This document shows, one piece after another, positions 36,019 to 45,041 of a stretch of 64,000 nucleotides of DNA (positions are counted from its first letter, which is position 1; each line of letters opens with the position of its first letter). The translations under genes and the position numbers were made by a program. Source of the DNA: Mycobacterium mantenii (GTDB lineage: Bacteria > Actinomycetota > Actinomycetes > Mycobacteriales > Mycobacteriaceae); NCBI RefSeq assembly GCF_010731775.1, contig NZ_AP022590.1, positions 5,022,001-5,086,000 on the forward strand, read 5' to 3'. The notes under the pieces are model-generated. The model did no database searches. It had not been told where the DNA came from and worked only from the letters and a program-made list of their open reading frames with translations.

Positions 36019-36945
36019 ATGGGCTGGTATATCGCGCGACGGATCGCCGTCATGGTGCCCGTCTTCCTGGGCGCCACGTTGCTGATCTACGGCATGGTCT
36101 TCCTGTTGCCTGGAGACCCGCTGGCCGCGATCGCCGGCGATCGGCCGCTGACCCCGGCCGTGGCCGCCGCGCTGCGCGCCCGCTACCACCTCGACGACCC
36201 GTTCATTGTGCAGTACCTGCGTTACCTGGGCGGCGTCGTGCGCGGCGACCTTGGCCGTGCCTACTCCGGTTTGCCGGTCAGTGCCGTTCTCGCACACGCG
36301 TTTCCGGTCACGATCCGGCTCGCGTTGATCGCCCTGGTCGTCGAGGCGGTGCTGGGCATCGGGTTCGGCGTGATGTCCGGTCTGCGCCAAGGGGGACTAT
36401 TCGATGCCACGGTGCTGATCACCGGACTCATCATCATCGCGACCCCCATCTTCGTGCTGGGCTTCCTGGCCCAATTCCTGTTCGGGGTCAAGCTGGGCAT
36501 CGCGCCGGTCACCGTCGGCGAACGGGCGACCTTCGCGCGCCTGCTGCTTCCCGGAATCGTCCTGGGCTCAGTCTCATTCGCGTATATCGTCCGGCTGACC
36601 AGATCGGCGGTGGCCGCCAACGCGCACGCCGACTACGTCCGCACCGCCACCGCCAAGGGATTGGCGCGGCCCCGGGTGGTGACCGTGCACATCCTGCGCA
36701 ACTCGCTGATCCCGGTCGTGACTTTTCTGGGCGCCGACCTGGGAGCGCTGATGGGCGGGGCCATCGTGACCGAAGGCATCTTCAACATCCATGGTGTCGG
36801 CGGCGTGCTCTACCAGGCGGTCACCCGGCAGGAAGCGCCGACCGTGGTGTCGGTCGTGACGGTGCTGGTGCTGATCTATCTCGTCACCAATCTGATGGTG
36901 GACCTGCTCTACGCCGCCCTGGACCCAAGGATCCGCTATGCCTGA
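36019..36945 (+). CDS. dppB: Peptide ABC transporter permease DppB
   Basis: 308 residues with six membrane helices and the BPD_transp_1 domain. The EAA-type loop is NAHADYVRTATAKGLARPRV. The N-terminal helix RRIAVMVPVFLGATLLIYG is typical of DppB. It starts 3 bases after dppA ends and overlaps dppC by 8 bases. Matches Rv3665c. Confidence 0.94.
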   Translation: MGWYIARRIAVMVPVFLGATLLIYGMVFLLPGDPLAAIAGDRPLTPAVAAALRARYHLDDPFIVQYLRYLGGVVRGDLGRAYSGLPVSAVLAHAFPVTIRLALIALVVEAVLGIGFGVMSGLRQGGLFDATVLITGLIIIATPIFVLGFLAQFLFGVKLGIAPVTVGERATFARLLLPGIVLGSVSFAYIVRLTRSAVAANAHADYVRTATAKGLARPRVVTVHILRNSLIPVVTFLGADLGALMGGAIVTEGIFNIHGVGGVLYQAVTRQEAPTVVSVVTVLVLIYLVTNLMVDLLYAALDPRIRYA

Positions 36946-37801
36946 GCACTCAGGATTTTGGGGCGAAACCTGGCGAAAACTGCACCGCCGCCCGAAGTTC
37001 GTCGTCGCCGGCGTGCTGATCGTCCTCATCCTTCTCGTCGCACTGTTTCCCGCGTTGTTCACCCACGCCGACCCCGGCTACGCCGATCCCGGCCAAAGCC
37101 TGCGCGGCCCGTCGGCGGCGCACTGGTTCGGCACCGACCTGCAGGGCCACGACATCTACACCCGCACCATCTACGGGGCGCGGGCGTCGGTGACGGTCGG
37201 GTTGGGCGCCACGCTGCTGGTGTTCGTCGTCGGCGGGATGTGGGGCGCGCTGGCCGGCTTCTACGGCGGGTGGCTCGACGCCGTCGTCTCTCGTGTCGCC
37301 GACATCTTTTTCGGGCTGCCGCTGCTGCTGGCCGCGATCGTGCTCATGCAGGTTCTGCACCATCGCACGGTGTGGACCGTGATCGCCATCCTGGCCATCT
37401 TCGGCTGGCCGCAGATCGCCAGGATCGCTCGCGGCGCCGTGCTGGAGGTGCGCGGCAGCGACTATGTGCTTGCCGCCAAAGCGTTGGGGATGAGCAGGTT
37501 TCAAACGCTGCTGCGGCACGCCTTGCCGAACGCGGTGGGGCCGGTGATCGCGATGTCGACGATCGCATTGGGGGCCTTCATCGTCACCGAGGCCACCCTG
37601 TCCTACCTCGGTGTCGGGCTGCCGCCGTCGGTGGTGTCGTGGGGCGGCGACATCAACCTCGCCCAGACGCGGCTGCGGGCGGGCTCACCCATCCTGTTCT
37701 ATCCCGCCGGCGCCTTGGCCACGACAGTGCTGGCGTTCATGATGATGGGTGACGCGCTCCGCGATGCCCTGGATCCGGCGTCGAGGGCGTGGCGGGCATG
37801 A
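36938..37801 (+). CDS. dppC: Peptide ABC transporter permease DppC
   Basis: 287 residues, an OppC/DppC-type permease with an N-terminal helix (about 25-45), the HWFGTDLQGHDIYTRTIYGA signature and the EAA-type loop SDYVLAAKALGMSRFQTLLR. It overlaps both neighbours. Matches Rv3664c. Confidence 0.94.
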   Translation: MPEHSGFWGETWRKLHRRPKFVVAGVLIVLILLVALFPALFTHADPGYADPGQSLRGPSAAHWFGTDLQGHDIYTRTIYGARASVTVGLGATLLVFVVGGMWGALAGFYGGWLDAVVSRVADIFFGLPLLLAAIVLMQVLHHRTVWTVIAILAIFGWPQIARIARGAVLEVRGSDYVLAAKALGMSRFQTLLRHALPNAVGPVIAMSTIALGAFIVTEATLSYLGVGLPPSVVSWGGDINLAQTRLRAGSPILFYPAGALATTVLAFMMMGDALRDALDPASRAWRA

Positions 37802-39432
37802 GCGGTACGGTTTCGCCGCTGCTGTCGGTCGAGGGTCTGGAGGTCGGCTTCGGCGACCACGCCGCGGTGCGCGGGCTGGATCTGAGCGTGCTGCCCGGCC
37901 AGACCGTCGCGGTGGTGGGTGAATCGGGTTCGGGCAAGTCCACCACCGCCGCCGCGATACTCGGGCTCCTTCCACCCGGCGGGCGAATCACGGCCGGGCG
38001 CATCATGTTCGACGGCGTCGACATCTCGGCCGCTGATCGCCGGGCGCTTCGCTCGATCAGGGGGCGCGAGATCGGCTACATCCCGCAGGACCCGATGACC
38101 AACCTCAACCCGGTGTGGAAGGTCGGCTTTCAGATCCGGGAAGCCTTGCGGGCCAACACAACCGATCGAGGCACCCGCCAGCGGGCGGTGGAACTGCTCG
38201 CCGCGGCGGGCATGCCGGATCCGGCAAGGCAAGCCGGCCGTTACCCCCACCAGTTGTCCGGCGGCATGTGTCAGCGTGCGCTGATCGCGATCGGGCTGGC
38301 GGGCCGCCCGCGGCTGCTGATCGCCGACGAACCGACGTCCGCGCTGGACGTCACCGTGCAGCGGCAGGTCCTCGACCATCTGCAGCGGCTCACCGCCGAA
38401 CTCGGCACCGCGCTGCTGCTGATCACCCACGATCTCGCGCTGGCCGCCGAACGCGCCGAGTCCGTGGTCGTCGTCCATCGCGGGGTCGTGGTGGAATCCG
38501 GTGCGGCACGGTCGATTTTGTGCAGCCCGCAACACGAGTACACGCGACGGCTGGTGGCCGCGGCGCCGGCGCTGACGATCCGAGGCCCTGCGCGGCCCCG
38601 CGCGACTGCGGAAACCGAACACCCCGAGGGCATCCTCGTCGCCGCCGCGCTGACCAAGGTCTACCGGGAAGCGCACGGGGCGCCGTGGCGGCGCACCGAA
38701 TTCCGAGCGGTCGACGCGGTGTCGTTTCGGCTGCGCCGCGCGAGCACGTTGGCGATTGTCGGGGAGTCGGGGTCCGGGAAATCCACCGTGGCGCGGATGG
38801 TGCTCGGACTCCTACCGCCCACCTCGGGCACGGTGGAATTCGACGGCGTCCGGATCGACGGCGCGATGCCCCGGGACAAGCAACTGGCATTCCGCCGCCG
38901 GGTACAGCCGGTGTTCCAAAACCCCTACAGCAGCCTCGATCCCATGTACTCGGTGTTTCGTGCCATCGAGGAGCCGCTGCGCATTCACCGCGTCGGGGAC
39001 CGCGGGCAGCGCGCACAAGCGGTGCACGACCTCATCGAGCAGGTGGCGCTGCCGTCGTCGGTGCTGGACCGGTTGCCGCGCGAGCTCTCGGGTGGGCAAC
39101 GGCAACGGGTGGCGATCGCTCGAGCGCTGGCGTTGCGGCCCGAGGTGCTGGTCTGCGACGAGGCGGTGTCGGCGCTCGACGTGTTGGTGCAGGCGCAGAT
39201 CCTTGACCTGCTGGCCGAGCTGCAGGCCGAACTGGGCTTGGCCTACCTGTTCATCAGCCATGACCTGGCGGTGATCCGGCAGATCGCCGACGACGTCCTG
39301 GTGATGCGGGCGGGCCGGGTGGTCGAGCACGGGCCCACCGGGCAGCTGTTCAGCGACCCCGGGCACGAATACACCCGGCAGTTGCTGGACGCCATCCCGC
39401 ACCCGCTGGAATCCGGCGGGGATAGGTTGTGA
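37798..39432 (+). CDS. dppD: Dual ATPase of the peptide ABC transporter, DppD
   Basis: 544 residues with two ABC domains fused. Domain 1 has Walker A GESGSGKSTTAA, signature LSGGMCQRALIAI and Walker B LLIADEPTSALD. Domain 2 has GESGSGKSTVAR, LSGGQRQRVAIARAL and LVCDEAVSALD. Both domains end in opp-type C-terminal extensions (HEYTRRLV, HEYTRQLL). ATGA overlap with dppC. Matches Rv3663c. Confidence 0.95.
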   Translation: MSGTVSPLLSVEGLEVGFGDHAAVRGLDLSVLPGQTVAVVGESGSGKSTTAAAILGLLPPGGRITAGRIMFDGVDISAADRRALRSIRGREIGYIPQDPMTNLNPVWKVGFQIREALRANTTDRGTRQRAVELLAAAGMPDPARQAGRYPHQLSGGMCQRALIAIGLAGRPRLLIADEPTSALDVTVQRQVLDHLQRLTAELGTALLLITHDLALAAERAESVVVVHRGVVVESGAARSILCSPQHEYTRRLVAAAPALTIRGPARPRATAETEHPEGILVAAALTKVYREAHGAPWRRTEFRAVDAVSFRLRRASTLAIVGESGSGKSTVARMVLGLLPPTSGTVEFDGVRIDGAMPRDKQLAFRRRVQPVFQNPYSSLDPMYSVFRAIEEPLRIHRVGDRGQRAQAVHDLIEQVALPSSVLDRLPRELSGGQRQRVAIARALALRPEVLVCDEAVSALDVLVQAQILDLLAELQAELGLAYLFISHDLAVIRQIADDVLVMRAGRVVEHGPTGQLFSDPGHEYTRQLLDAIPHPLESGGDRL

Positions 39433-39436
39433 GGTT

Positions 39437-40195
39437 GTGACGGCTGATCCGCTGGCCCCCCTGATGGAACTGCCCGGCGTCGCCGAGGCCAGTGACCGCG
39501 CCCGCGACGCGCTGGGTCGTGCCCACCGCCACCGCGCCAACCTGCGGGGCTGGCCCGTGACCGCCGCCGAGGCGGCGCTGCGGGCCGCGCGCGCGTCGTC
39601 GGTCCTGGACGGTGGCCCCGTGCGGCTGGAGGATCTCGCCGATGCCGGGCAGATCAGTGATCCGGTGTTTGCGGGCGCGCTTCGGGTGGCCCAGGCGCTG
39701 GAGGGCGGCGAGGGCCCCGTCGTCGCCATTTGGCGACGGGCACCGCTGCAGGCGCTGGCCCGTCTGCACGTGCTGGCCGCGGCGGAACGGGTCGACGACG
39801 AGCGGTTGGGTCGCCCGCGGGCCGATGCCGGGGTGGGGCCGCGACTGGAATTGTTGGCGGACCTGGTGAACGGGCGCACCCGGGTGCCGGCGCCGGTGCT
39901 TGCCGCGGTCGCCCACGGCGAGCTGCTGACGCTGAAGCCGTTCGGCAGCTCCGACGGTGTGGTGGCGCGGGCGGTGTCGAGGTTGGTGACCATCGCCAGC
40001 GGGCTGGACCCGCACGGGCTGGGTGTCCCCGAGGTCAGCTGGATGCGTCAACCCGCCGCGTACCGCGACGCGGCGCAGGGATTCGCCGAAGGTACGCCGG
40101 AGGGCGTGGGAGCCTGGCTGGTGCTGTGTTGCCGCGCAATGAAAGCCGGTGCGCAAGAGGCTGTGTCGATCGCCGACTCGATGTCGAACCGATAG
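39437..40195 (+). CDS. Conserved protein, Rv3662c-like
   Basis: 252 residues beginning at a GTG 4 bases after dppD. Helical, Ala/Arg-rich, with LPGVAEASDRARDALGRAH at the start and the EASSVLDGG-like segment RAARASSVLDGGPVRLED, reminiscent of Fic-type N-terminal regions, although no HPFxxGNG motif is present. It resembles Rv3662c, which always follows dppD. Function unknown. Confidence 0.82.
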   Translation: MTADPLAPLMELPGVAEASDRARDALGRAHRHRANLRGWPVTAAEAALRAARASSVLDGGPVRLEDLADAGQISDPVFAGALRVAQALEGGEGPVVAIWRRAPLQALARLHVLAAAERVDDERLGRPRADAGVGPRLELLADLVNGRTRVPAPVLAAVAHGELLTLKPFGSSDGVVARAVSRLVTIASGLDPHGLGVPEVSWMRQPAAYRDAAQGFAEGTPEGVGAWLVLCCRAMKAGAQEAVSIADSMSNR

Positions 40196-40243
40196 CTGAA
40201 GCGGTAGCCACAGGCCCGTAAAATGTCACCGGAAATGGGCCGC

Positions 40244-40285
40244 AAAAATGTAGAGCGGGCGACGTTCCGAATGTTCGGTCCGCCG
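40244..40285 (-). terminator. Intrinsic terminator of the Ms1-type RNA
   Basis: Arms AGCGGGCG and CGCCCGCT enclose a second stem CCGAA/TTCGG. On the minus strand the hairpin is followed a few bases later by a TTTTT run (plus-strand AAAAA at 40244-40248). Confidence 0.8.
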
Positions 40286-40555
40286 CCCGCTAGCACGGTA
40301 CTCGGTTACCAAGCGTGCATTTCGGGGTTGCGTGGGTTGGCCTCGGCGATCTCACGACGCTTGTGGTTGCAACCCCACCCAAAGGGTCGTCGATACCTTC
40401 CGCATTTTCGCAATTTCGCAGGCCCGCAACACTTCTGCCATCTTCGCGGCTATGACTCCGCGTGGGTGCCGAGCACCATGCTGGGCGCCCGGGTCGGGAG
40501 AACGAACCTTCTCTTCCGGATCGATCTAGGCCTCACCAGGCTTCCGTGGTTCCTT
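40244..40555 (-). ncRNA. Ms1/MTS2823-type small RNA
   Basis: A non-coding 460-bp gap lies between the Rv3662c-like and Rv3661-like genes, exactly where M. tuberculosis MTS2823 and M. smegmatis Ms1 map. On this strand TTGACC (40584-40589) and TCTAGT (40562-40567), 16 bases apart, form a promoter. About 310 bases later a terminator closes the transcript. Ms1-type RNAs bind core RNA polymerase and are abundant in stationary phase. Identity rests on position, size, promoter and terminator; the exact ends are estimates. Confidence 0.78.
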
Positions 40556-40561
40556 TGTACT

Positions 40562-40589
40562 ACTAGACCCCTAGCACAGCAAGGGTCAA
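40562..40589 (-). promoter_or_regulatory. Promoter of the Ms1-type RNA
   Basis: TTGACC (-35, 40584-40589) and TCTAGT (-10-like, 40562-40567) with 16 bases between, read on the minus strand. The -35 is a near-consensus housekeeping box, fitting a highly expressed RNA. Confidence 0.6.
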
Positions 40590-40657
40590 TTCGCGAGTAG
40601 TCCCGAATCCGGTTCGGATTACGCGTTTAAGGAGTTTGCTGCCGCGCGCCGCTGGGC

Positions 40658-41515
40658 TCAGAATGCGTAGCGGCGTATCAACGAATAGGTGACCGCGCCG
40701 GCCGCCAGCGCGCTGATGCTCACCGCGGCCGTCGTGGCGATCGCGGCACCCGAGGGTGCCGGGATGCGGTCGCGCAAGGACACCGGCCGGGAGAACGACA
40801 TCACGGGCCACCCGCGCTCCAGGGCTTCCCGGCGCAACCCGCGGTCGGGATTCACCACGCTGGGGTGGCCGACGGACTCGAGCATCGGCAGATCGGTGAT
40901 CGAGTCGGAGTAGGCGTAGCAGTGTTCCAGCGGGTAGCCCTCGCGCGCGGCCAGCTCCCGGATCGCTTGCACCTTGCCCTCGCCGTAGCAGTAGAACGCG
41001 ATCTCGCCGGTGTACCGACCGTCCTCGACGACCATCCGGGTTGCCATCGCGTGGGTGGCGCCCAAGGCCCGGGCGATGGGGGCGACGATCTCTTCCCCGG
41101 ATGCCGACACCACCACGACGTCACGCCCGCACAACTTGTGGGCCGCGATCAGGTCGGCGGCCTCGGCGAACACCAACGGCGTGACGATGTCGTGCAGCGT
41201 CTCGTTGACGATCGACTTGACCTGCTCGACGTCCCAACCGGTGCACATGTTGGCCATGTGGGCGCGCATCCGATCCATCTGGTCATGATCAGCACCGGAG
41301 AGCAGATAGATGAACTGCGCGTAGCTGGACTTGAGCACGGCGCGGCGGTTGAGCAGGCCCTGGTTGAAAAACGGTTTGCTGAACGCCAGGGTGCTGGACT
41401 TGGCGATGATGGTCTTGTCCAGGTCGAAGAAGGCCGCCGTGCGGGCGTGAGGACTGGTGGTTGCCGCTGATTGCTCCGGGGCTGACTGCTCCGCGGTGGG
41501 GTCGAAGACGGTCAC
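40658..41515 (-). CDS. HAD-IB phosphatase, SerB-like (Rv3661-like)
   Basis: 285 residues from the GTG at 41515, which matches the recalled M. tuberculosis start; an in-frame start at 41560 is less likely. HAD motif I is AAFFDLDKTIIAKSS, motif II lies in VVVVSASGEEIV and motif IV in AYSDSITDLPML. A C-terminal hydrophobic helix (ATTAAVSISALAAGAVTYSL) anchors it in the membrane. Related to phosphoserine/phosphatidyl phosphatases; substrate unproven. In some actinobacteria the family controls septation or sporulation (SsfB/CicA-like). Confidence 0.88.
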   Translation of the reverse strand: MTVFDPTAEQSAPEQSAATTSPHARTAAFFDLDKTIIAKSSTLAFSKPFFNQGLLNRRAVLKSSYAQFIYLLSGADHDQMDRMRAHMANMCTGWDVEQVKSIVNETLHDIVTPLVFAEAADLIAAHKLCGRDVVVVSASGEEIVAPIARALGATHAMATRMVVEDGRYTGEIAFYCYGEGKVQAIRELAAREGYPLEHCYAYSDSITDLPMLESVGHPSVVNPDRGLRREALERGWPVMSFSRPVSLRDRIPAPSGAAIATTAAVSISALAAGAVTYSLIRRYAF

Positions 41516-41669
41516 CGACCCAGCATAGGTCGGGTGTCTCGCGAGGCCGTGATCCCGCACCGAAAATGGCCGCTCAGGGCGGTTCGGGGTCCGGATGGAA
41601 GAGTGTTTACGCGGCTCAAGCTGTTTTTTCAGTAAAAGATCTTCTTGCGTTACTCCGGCTTGTCATGTG

Positions 41670-41675
41670 TATAGT
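41670..41675 (+). promoter_or_regulatory. -10 box of the 6C RNA
   Basis: TATAGT ends 6 bases before the predicted RNA start. A -35-like TTGCGT lies 19 bases upstream (41645-41650). Confidence 0.55.
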
Positions 41676-41681
41676 AAGCAT

Positions 41682-41778
41682 TACTCGGCCTGAGCCGAGG
41701 GTGTATCAGCCCGACCCCCCGGGGCTGATACACGACGACCCTCGCCTCCTCCCCCCCTGGCGGGGGTCGTCCCTTTTC
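41682..41778 (+). ncRNA. 6C small RNA (B11 of M. tuberculosis)
   Basis: Three successive stem-loops end in a TTTT run. They are CTCGGC/GCCGAG (41684-41699); an exact 12-base stem GTGTATCAGCCC/GGGCTGATACAC with loop GACCCCCCG (41701-41733); and ACGACCC/GGGTCGT with a C7-containing loop (about 41734-41771). Two C-rich loops define the 6C family, and the place between the Rv3660c and Rv3661 genes is that of B11. 6C RNAs pair through their C-rich loops with G-rich ribosome sites, and in M. tuberculosis overexpression affects growth and DNA-replication genes. Confidence 0.92.
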
Positions 41779-41956
41779 TACGGCGGGTTTTCCTCGCCTC
41801 CCGGCACCGGGCTCGGCTCCCGATGCGTTGCGGGAAACTGTGTCCGTCGTCGCTGGCGGCGTGGTCCCGCGACGCGTTTGTGCACACTCGCGTCTCTATC
41901 CACAAATCCGCATTTGGGACTGTTGTGCCAAGGTCACGGCCCCGCACAGTGGTCGG

Positions 41957-43072
41957 ATGACAAGCGGCTCCGGAGTTGACGCGACGGGTTCGGCTGGTGT
42001 GTTGGCGGTGCTGGCGGAGTCCGACATGCGCGCCGAGTTGGACCGGGTGGCGGCCGCCGCCGGCGTGCGGGTGGTCCATGCCAGCGATGTGGCTCCGGTC
42101 AGCCGCAAGAGTTGGGCGGCGGCCGCGGCCGTCGTGCTCGACGCGCGGGCCGCGGCCCGGTGCGGGCGATGGGCGCTGCCGCGCCGTGATCACGTGACCG
42201 TCCTGACCGTCACCGAACCCGAGACGGCAACGTGGGCGGCTGCCGTCGGGGTCGGCGCCGAGCATGTGTTGCAACTGCCGGGGCAGGAAGCGGACTTGGT
42301 CGGCGCCCTGGCCGAAGCGGCCGAATCGGCGCGCGACGACGGGTCCCGTGGCCACGCGGTCGCCGTCATCGGGGGATGCGGCGGAGCCGGCGCCTCCCTG
42401 CTCGCGGTCGCCCTGGCCCAGGGCGCAACCAACGCGCTGCTGGTGGACCTCGACCCGTGGGGCGGCGGGCTCGACTTGTTGCTGGGCGGCGAATCCACTC
42501 CGGGGCTGCGCTGGCCGGACCTTGCGTTGCAGGGCGGGCGGCTCAACTGGTCGGCGGTACGCGATGCGCTGCCGCGCCACCGCGGAGTCAGCGTGCTGTC
42601 CGGCACCCGGCGCGGATACGAGTTGGACGCCGGGCCGGTGCACGCCGTCATCGACGCCGGCCGCCGCGGGGCGGTCACCGTCGTCTGCGACCTCCCCCGC
42701 CGACTCACCGACGCGACCCAGGCGGCGCTGAGCGCGGCGGATCTGGTCGTCGTCGTCAGTCGCTGCGATGTGCGCGCGTGCGCGGCGACCGGGGCACTGG
42801 CGCCGGCCTTGGCGTCCCTCAATCCCAATGTCGGCCTGGTGGTGCGGGGCCCCTCGCCGGGCGGCTTGCGGGCCGCCGAGATCGCCGAGATCGCCGGATT
42901 GTCATTGCTGGCCACCATCAAAGCCCAGCCGCAACTGGCGGAGCAGGCCGACCGGGGCGGCCTGCGGTTGGGGCGGCGCACGGCGCTCGGGGTGGCGGCC
43001 CGGCAGGTGCTTGCCGTGTTGCCACCCGGCGCGGCGCGGCGGCGGGCGGGGCAGAACGGCCGGGCGGCGTGA
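41957..43072 (+). CDS. ssd: Septum-site-determining protein Ssd (CpaE/MinD-like)
   Basis: 371 residues from the ATG at 41957. An N-terminal receiver-like region (about 10-110) precedes a MinD/CpaE-type ATPase domain with a degenerate Walker A (GGCGGAGASLLAVALAQG; the second Lys is absent) and LLVDLDPWGGGLD. It matches Rv3660c (Ssd), whose excess blocks septation in M. tuberculosis. Here it heads the tad operon and overlaps tadA as GTGA, so it may localise the pilus machinery. Confidence 0.88.
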   Translation: MTSGSGVDATGSAGVLAVLAESDMRAELDRVAAAAGVRVVHASDVAPVSRKSWAAAAAVVLDARAAARCGRWALPRRDHVTVLTVTEPETATWAAAVGVGAEHVLQLPGQEADLVGALAEAAESARDDGSRGHAVAVIGGCGGAGASLLAVALAQGATNALLVDLDPWGGGLDLLLGGESTPGLRWPDLALQGGRLNWSAVRDALPRHRGVSVLSGTRRGYELDAGPVHAVIDAGRRGAVTVVCDLPRRLTDATQAALSAADLVVVVSRCDVRACAATGALAPALASLNPNVGLVVRGPSPGGLRAAEIAEIAGLSLLATIKAQPQLAEQADRGGLRLGRRTALGVAARQVLAVLPPGAARRRAGQNGRAA

Positions 43073-44244
43073 GCGGTTCGCTGATCGAACGTGTCCGCGA
43101 GCGACTGGCCGGCGAAGCCGGCCCGCCGGGGGCCCCGTTGGCGGCTTCGGTGGTGGCCGCCGCGATCCGGGCGGAGTCCGGCGGGATGCTCGGCGACACC
43201 GAGGTGCTGGCCAATCTCCGGGTGCTGCAGACCGAACTCACCGGCGCCGGCATCCTCGATCCGCTGCTCTGCGCCGACGGGACGACCGACGTCTTGGTCA
43301 CCGCACCGGATGCGGTGTGGGTTGACGACGGCACCGGTCTGCGGCGCACCGAGGTTCGTTTTCCCGACGAGGCGTCGGTGCGGCGGTTGGCGCAGCGGCT
43401 GGCGCTGGCCGCCGGACGGCGCCTCGATGACGCGCAGCCCTGGGTGGACGGCGAGCTGACCGGCATCGGCCCCGGCGGGTCCGCGGTGCGGCTGCATGCG
43501 GTGTTGCCGCCCGTGGCGGCCGCGGGCACCTGCGTGTCGCTGCGTGTCCTACGGCCCGCCAGCCAGGATCTGTCGGCCCTGACCGCCGCCGGTGCGATCG
43601 AGCCGGCGGCCGCCGCGCTGGTCACCGACATCATCGGCGCGCGATTGGCGTTCCTGGTCAGCGGCGGCACCGGCGCCGGCAAGACGACACTGCTCGCCGC
43701 GATGCTGGGTGCCGTATCGCCGGCCGAACGGATCGTCTGCGTGGAGGATGCCGCGGAGCTCGCGCCGCGGCACCCGCATCTGGTGAAGCTGGTCGCGCGG
43801 TGCGCCAACGTCGAAGGCGTCGGCGAGGTTCCGGTGCGCCAGCTGGTCCGGCAGGCGCTGCGGATGCGGCCCGACCGCATCGTGGTCGGCGAGGTCAGGG
43901 GCGCCGAAGTGGTGGATCTGCTGGCCGCCCTGAACACCGGGCACGACGGCGGCGCGGGCACCGTGCACGCCAATAGCCCCGGGGAGGTTCCCGCCCGCCT
44001 GGAGGCCTTGGGTGCACTCGGCGGCCTCGATGGGGCCGCACTGCACAGCCAACTCGCCGCCGCCGTGCAGGTGCTGCTGCACGTCGAGCGTGACCGCGCC
44101 GGGCGGCGGCGACTCAGCGAAATCGCTGCGCTGCAACATGATCAAGGCCGGGTGCGGGCGGTCACCGTATGGCATGCGGATCGCGGGATGACGGACGCCG
44201 CGCCGCGGCTGCGGAATCTGCTGAACAGCCGGATGCCGGCGTGA
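43069..44244 (+). CDS. TadA/CpaF-type secretion ATPase
   Basis: 391 residues from the GTG at 43069. Walker A is SGGTGAGKTTLLAAM (near 200), the Asp box IVCVEDAAEL, and Walker B PDRIVVGEVRGAEVVDLL, followed by the His box GTVHANS. It powers assembly of Flp/tight-adherence pili. It matches Rv3659c. An open frame reaches back to 42232 but overlaps ssd and is not used. Confidence 0.92.
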   Translation: MSGSLIERVRERLAGEAGPPGAPLAASVVAAAIRAESGGMLGDTEVLANLRVLQTELTGAGILDPLLCADGTTDVLVTAPDAVWVDDGTGLRRTEVRFPDEASVRRLAQRLALAAGRRLDDAQPWVDGELTGIGPGGSAVRLHAVLPPVAAAGTCVSLRVLRPASQDLSALTAAGAIEPAAAALVTDIIGARLAFLVSGGTGAGKTTLLAAMLGAVSPAERIVCVEDAAELAPRHPHLVKLVARCANVEGVGEVPVRQLVRQALRMRPDRIVVGEVRGAEVVDLLAALNTGHDGGAGTVHANSPGEVPARLEALGALGGLDGAALHSQLAAAVQVLLHVERDRAGRRRLSEIAALQHDQGRVRAVTVWHADRGMTDAAPRLRNLLNSRMPA

Positions 44245-45041
44245 ACGGCCCGCTAGCCGGGGCGCTGCTGTTGTCGCTCGCGCTCGTCGTCGTTCGGCCC
44301 TCGCCGCGACGACGATTATCGGCGTCACGACGGCGCCGGTTCTCACCGGCCACCGGGGCTCGTGGGGCGGCCTGCGTCGCCGCGGGCATCGGCTGCGCCA
44401 CCGCCATCGCGCTGCCGCTGACCGCTGTCCTGTGCGTCGCGGTCGTGGGCGCGACCGTGGGCCTGCGTTACCGGCGGCGCCGACGTATCCGGCGCGCGGC
44501 CACCGAGGGTCACGCACTGCACACCGCGCTCGAGGTGCTTGTCGGTGAATTGCGGGCCGGCTCGCATCCGGTGCGCGCGTTCTGCGTCGCCGCCGACGAC
44601 ACCGGCGGCGCGGTAGCGGTATCGCTGCGTTCGGTGGCGGCGCGGGCCCGGCTGGGTGCCGACGTCGCGGCCGGCCTGGCCGCGGCGGGCCGCTCCTCGG
44701 CGCTGCCCACCCATTGGGAGCGGCTCGCGCTGTGCTGGCGACTGGCCAGCGACAACGGGCTGGGAATAGCCACCCTGATGCGCGCCGCCCAGCGCGATAT
44801 CGCTGCGCGGCAACGGTTCTCGGCTCAGGTGTCCTCGAGCATGGCCGGCGCGCGCGCAACCGCGGCGATACTGGCCGCGCTGCCGCTGCTCGGCGTGTTG
44901 CTGGGGCAACTGATCGGGGCCCGGCCGCTGGGCTTCTTGCTGAGCGGGCACGCGGGCGGGTGGCTGTTGCTCATCGGCTCGACGTTGGCCTGCGTCGGTC
45001 TGCTGTGGTCCGACCGCATCGCCGATCGGGTGGCGTCGTGA
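44241..45041 (+). CDS. TadB-like inner-membrane pilus assembly protein
   Basis: 266 residues from the GTG at 44241 (GTGA overlap with tadA). One or two N-terminal membrane helices, a T2SSF domain (about 85-210, with ALEVLVGELRAGSHPVRAF and the conserved WERLALCWRLASDNGLG) and two C-terminal helices. Matches Rv3658c. Confidence 0.88.
   Translation: MNGPLAGALLLSLALVVVRPSPRRRLSASRRRRFSPATGARGAACVAAGIGCATAIALPLTAVLCVAVVGATVGLRYRRRRRIRRAATEGHALHTALEVLVGELRAGSHPVRAFCVAADDTGGAVAVSLRSVAARARLGADVAAGLAAAGRSSALPTHWERLALCWRLASDNGLGIATLMRAAQRDIAARQRFSAQVSSSMAGARATAAILAALPLLGVLLGQLIGARPLGFLLSGHAGGWLLLIGSTLACVGLLWSDRIADRVAS

Noticed and set aside
42232..43068. Extension of the TadA frame upstream over ssd
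   Set aside because: It overlaps ssd in another frame; the GTGA junction and the TadA family N-terminus favour the start at 43069.
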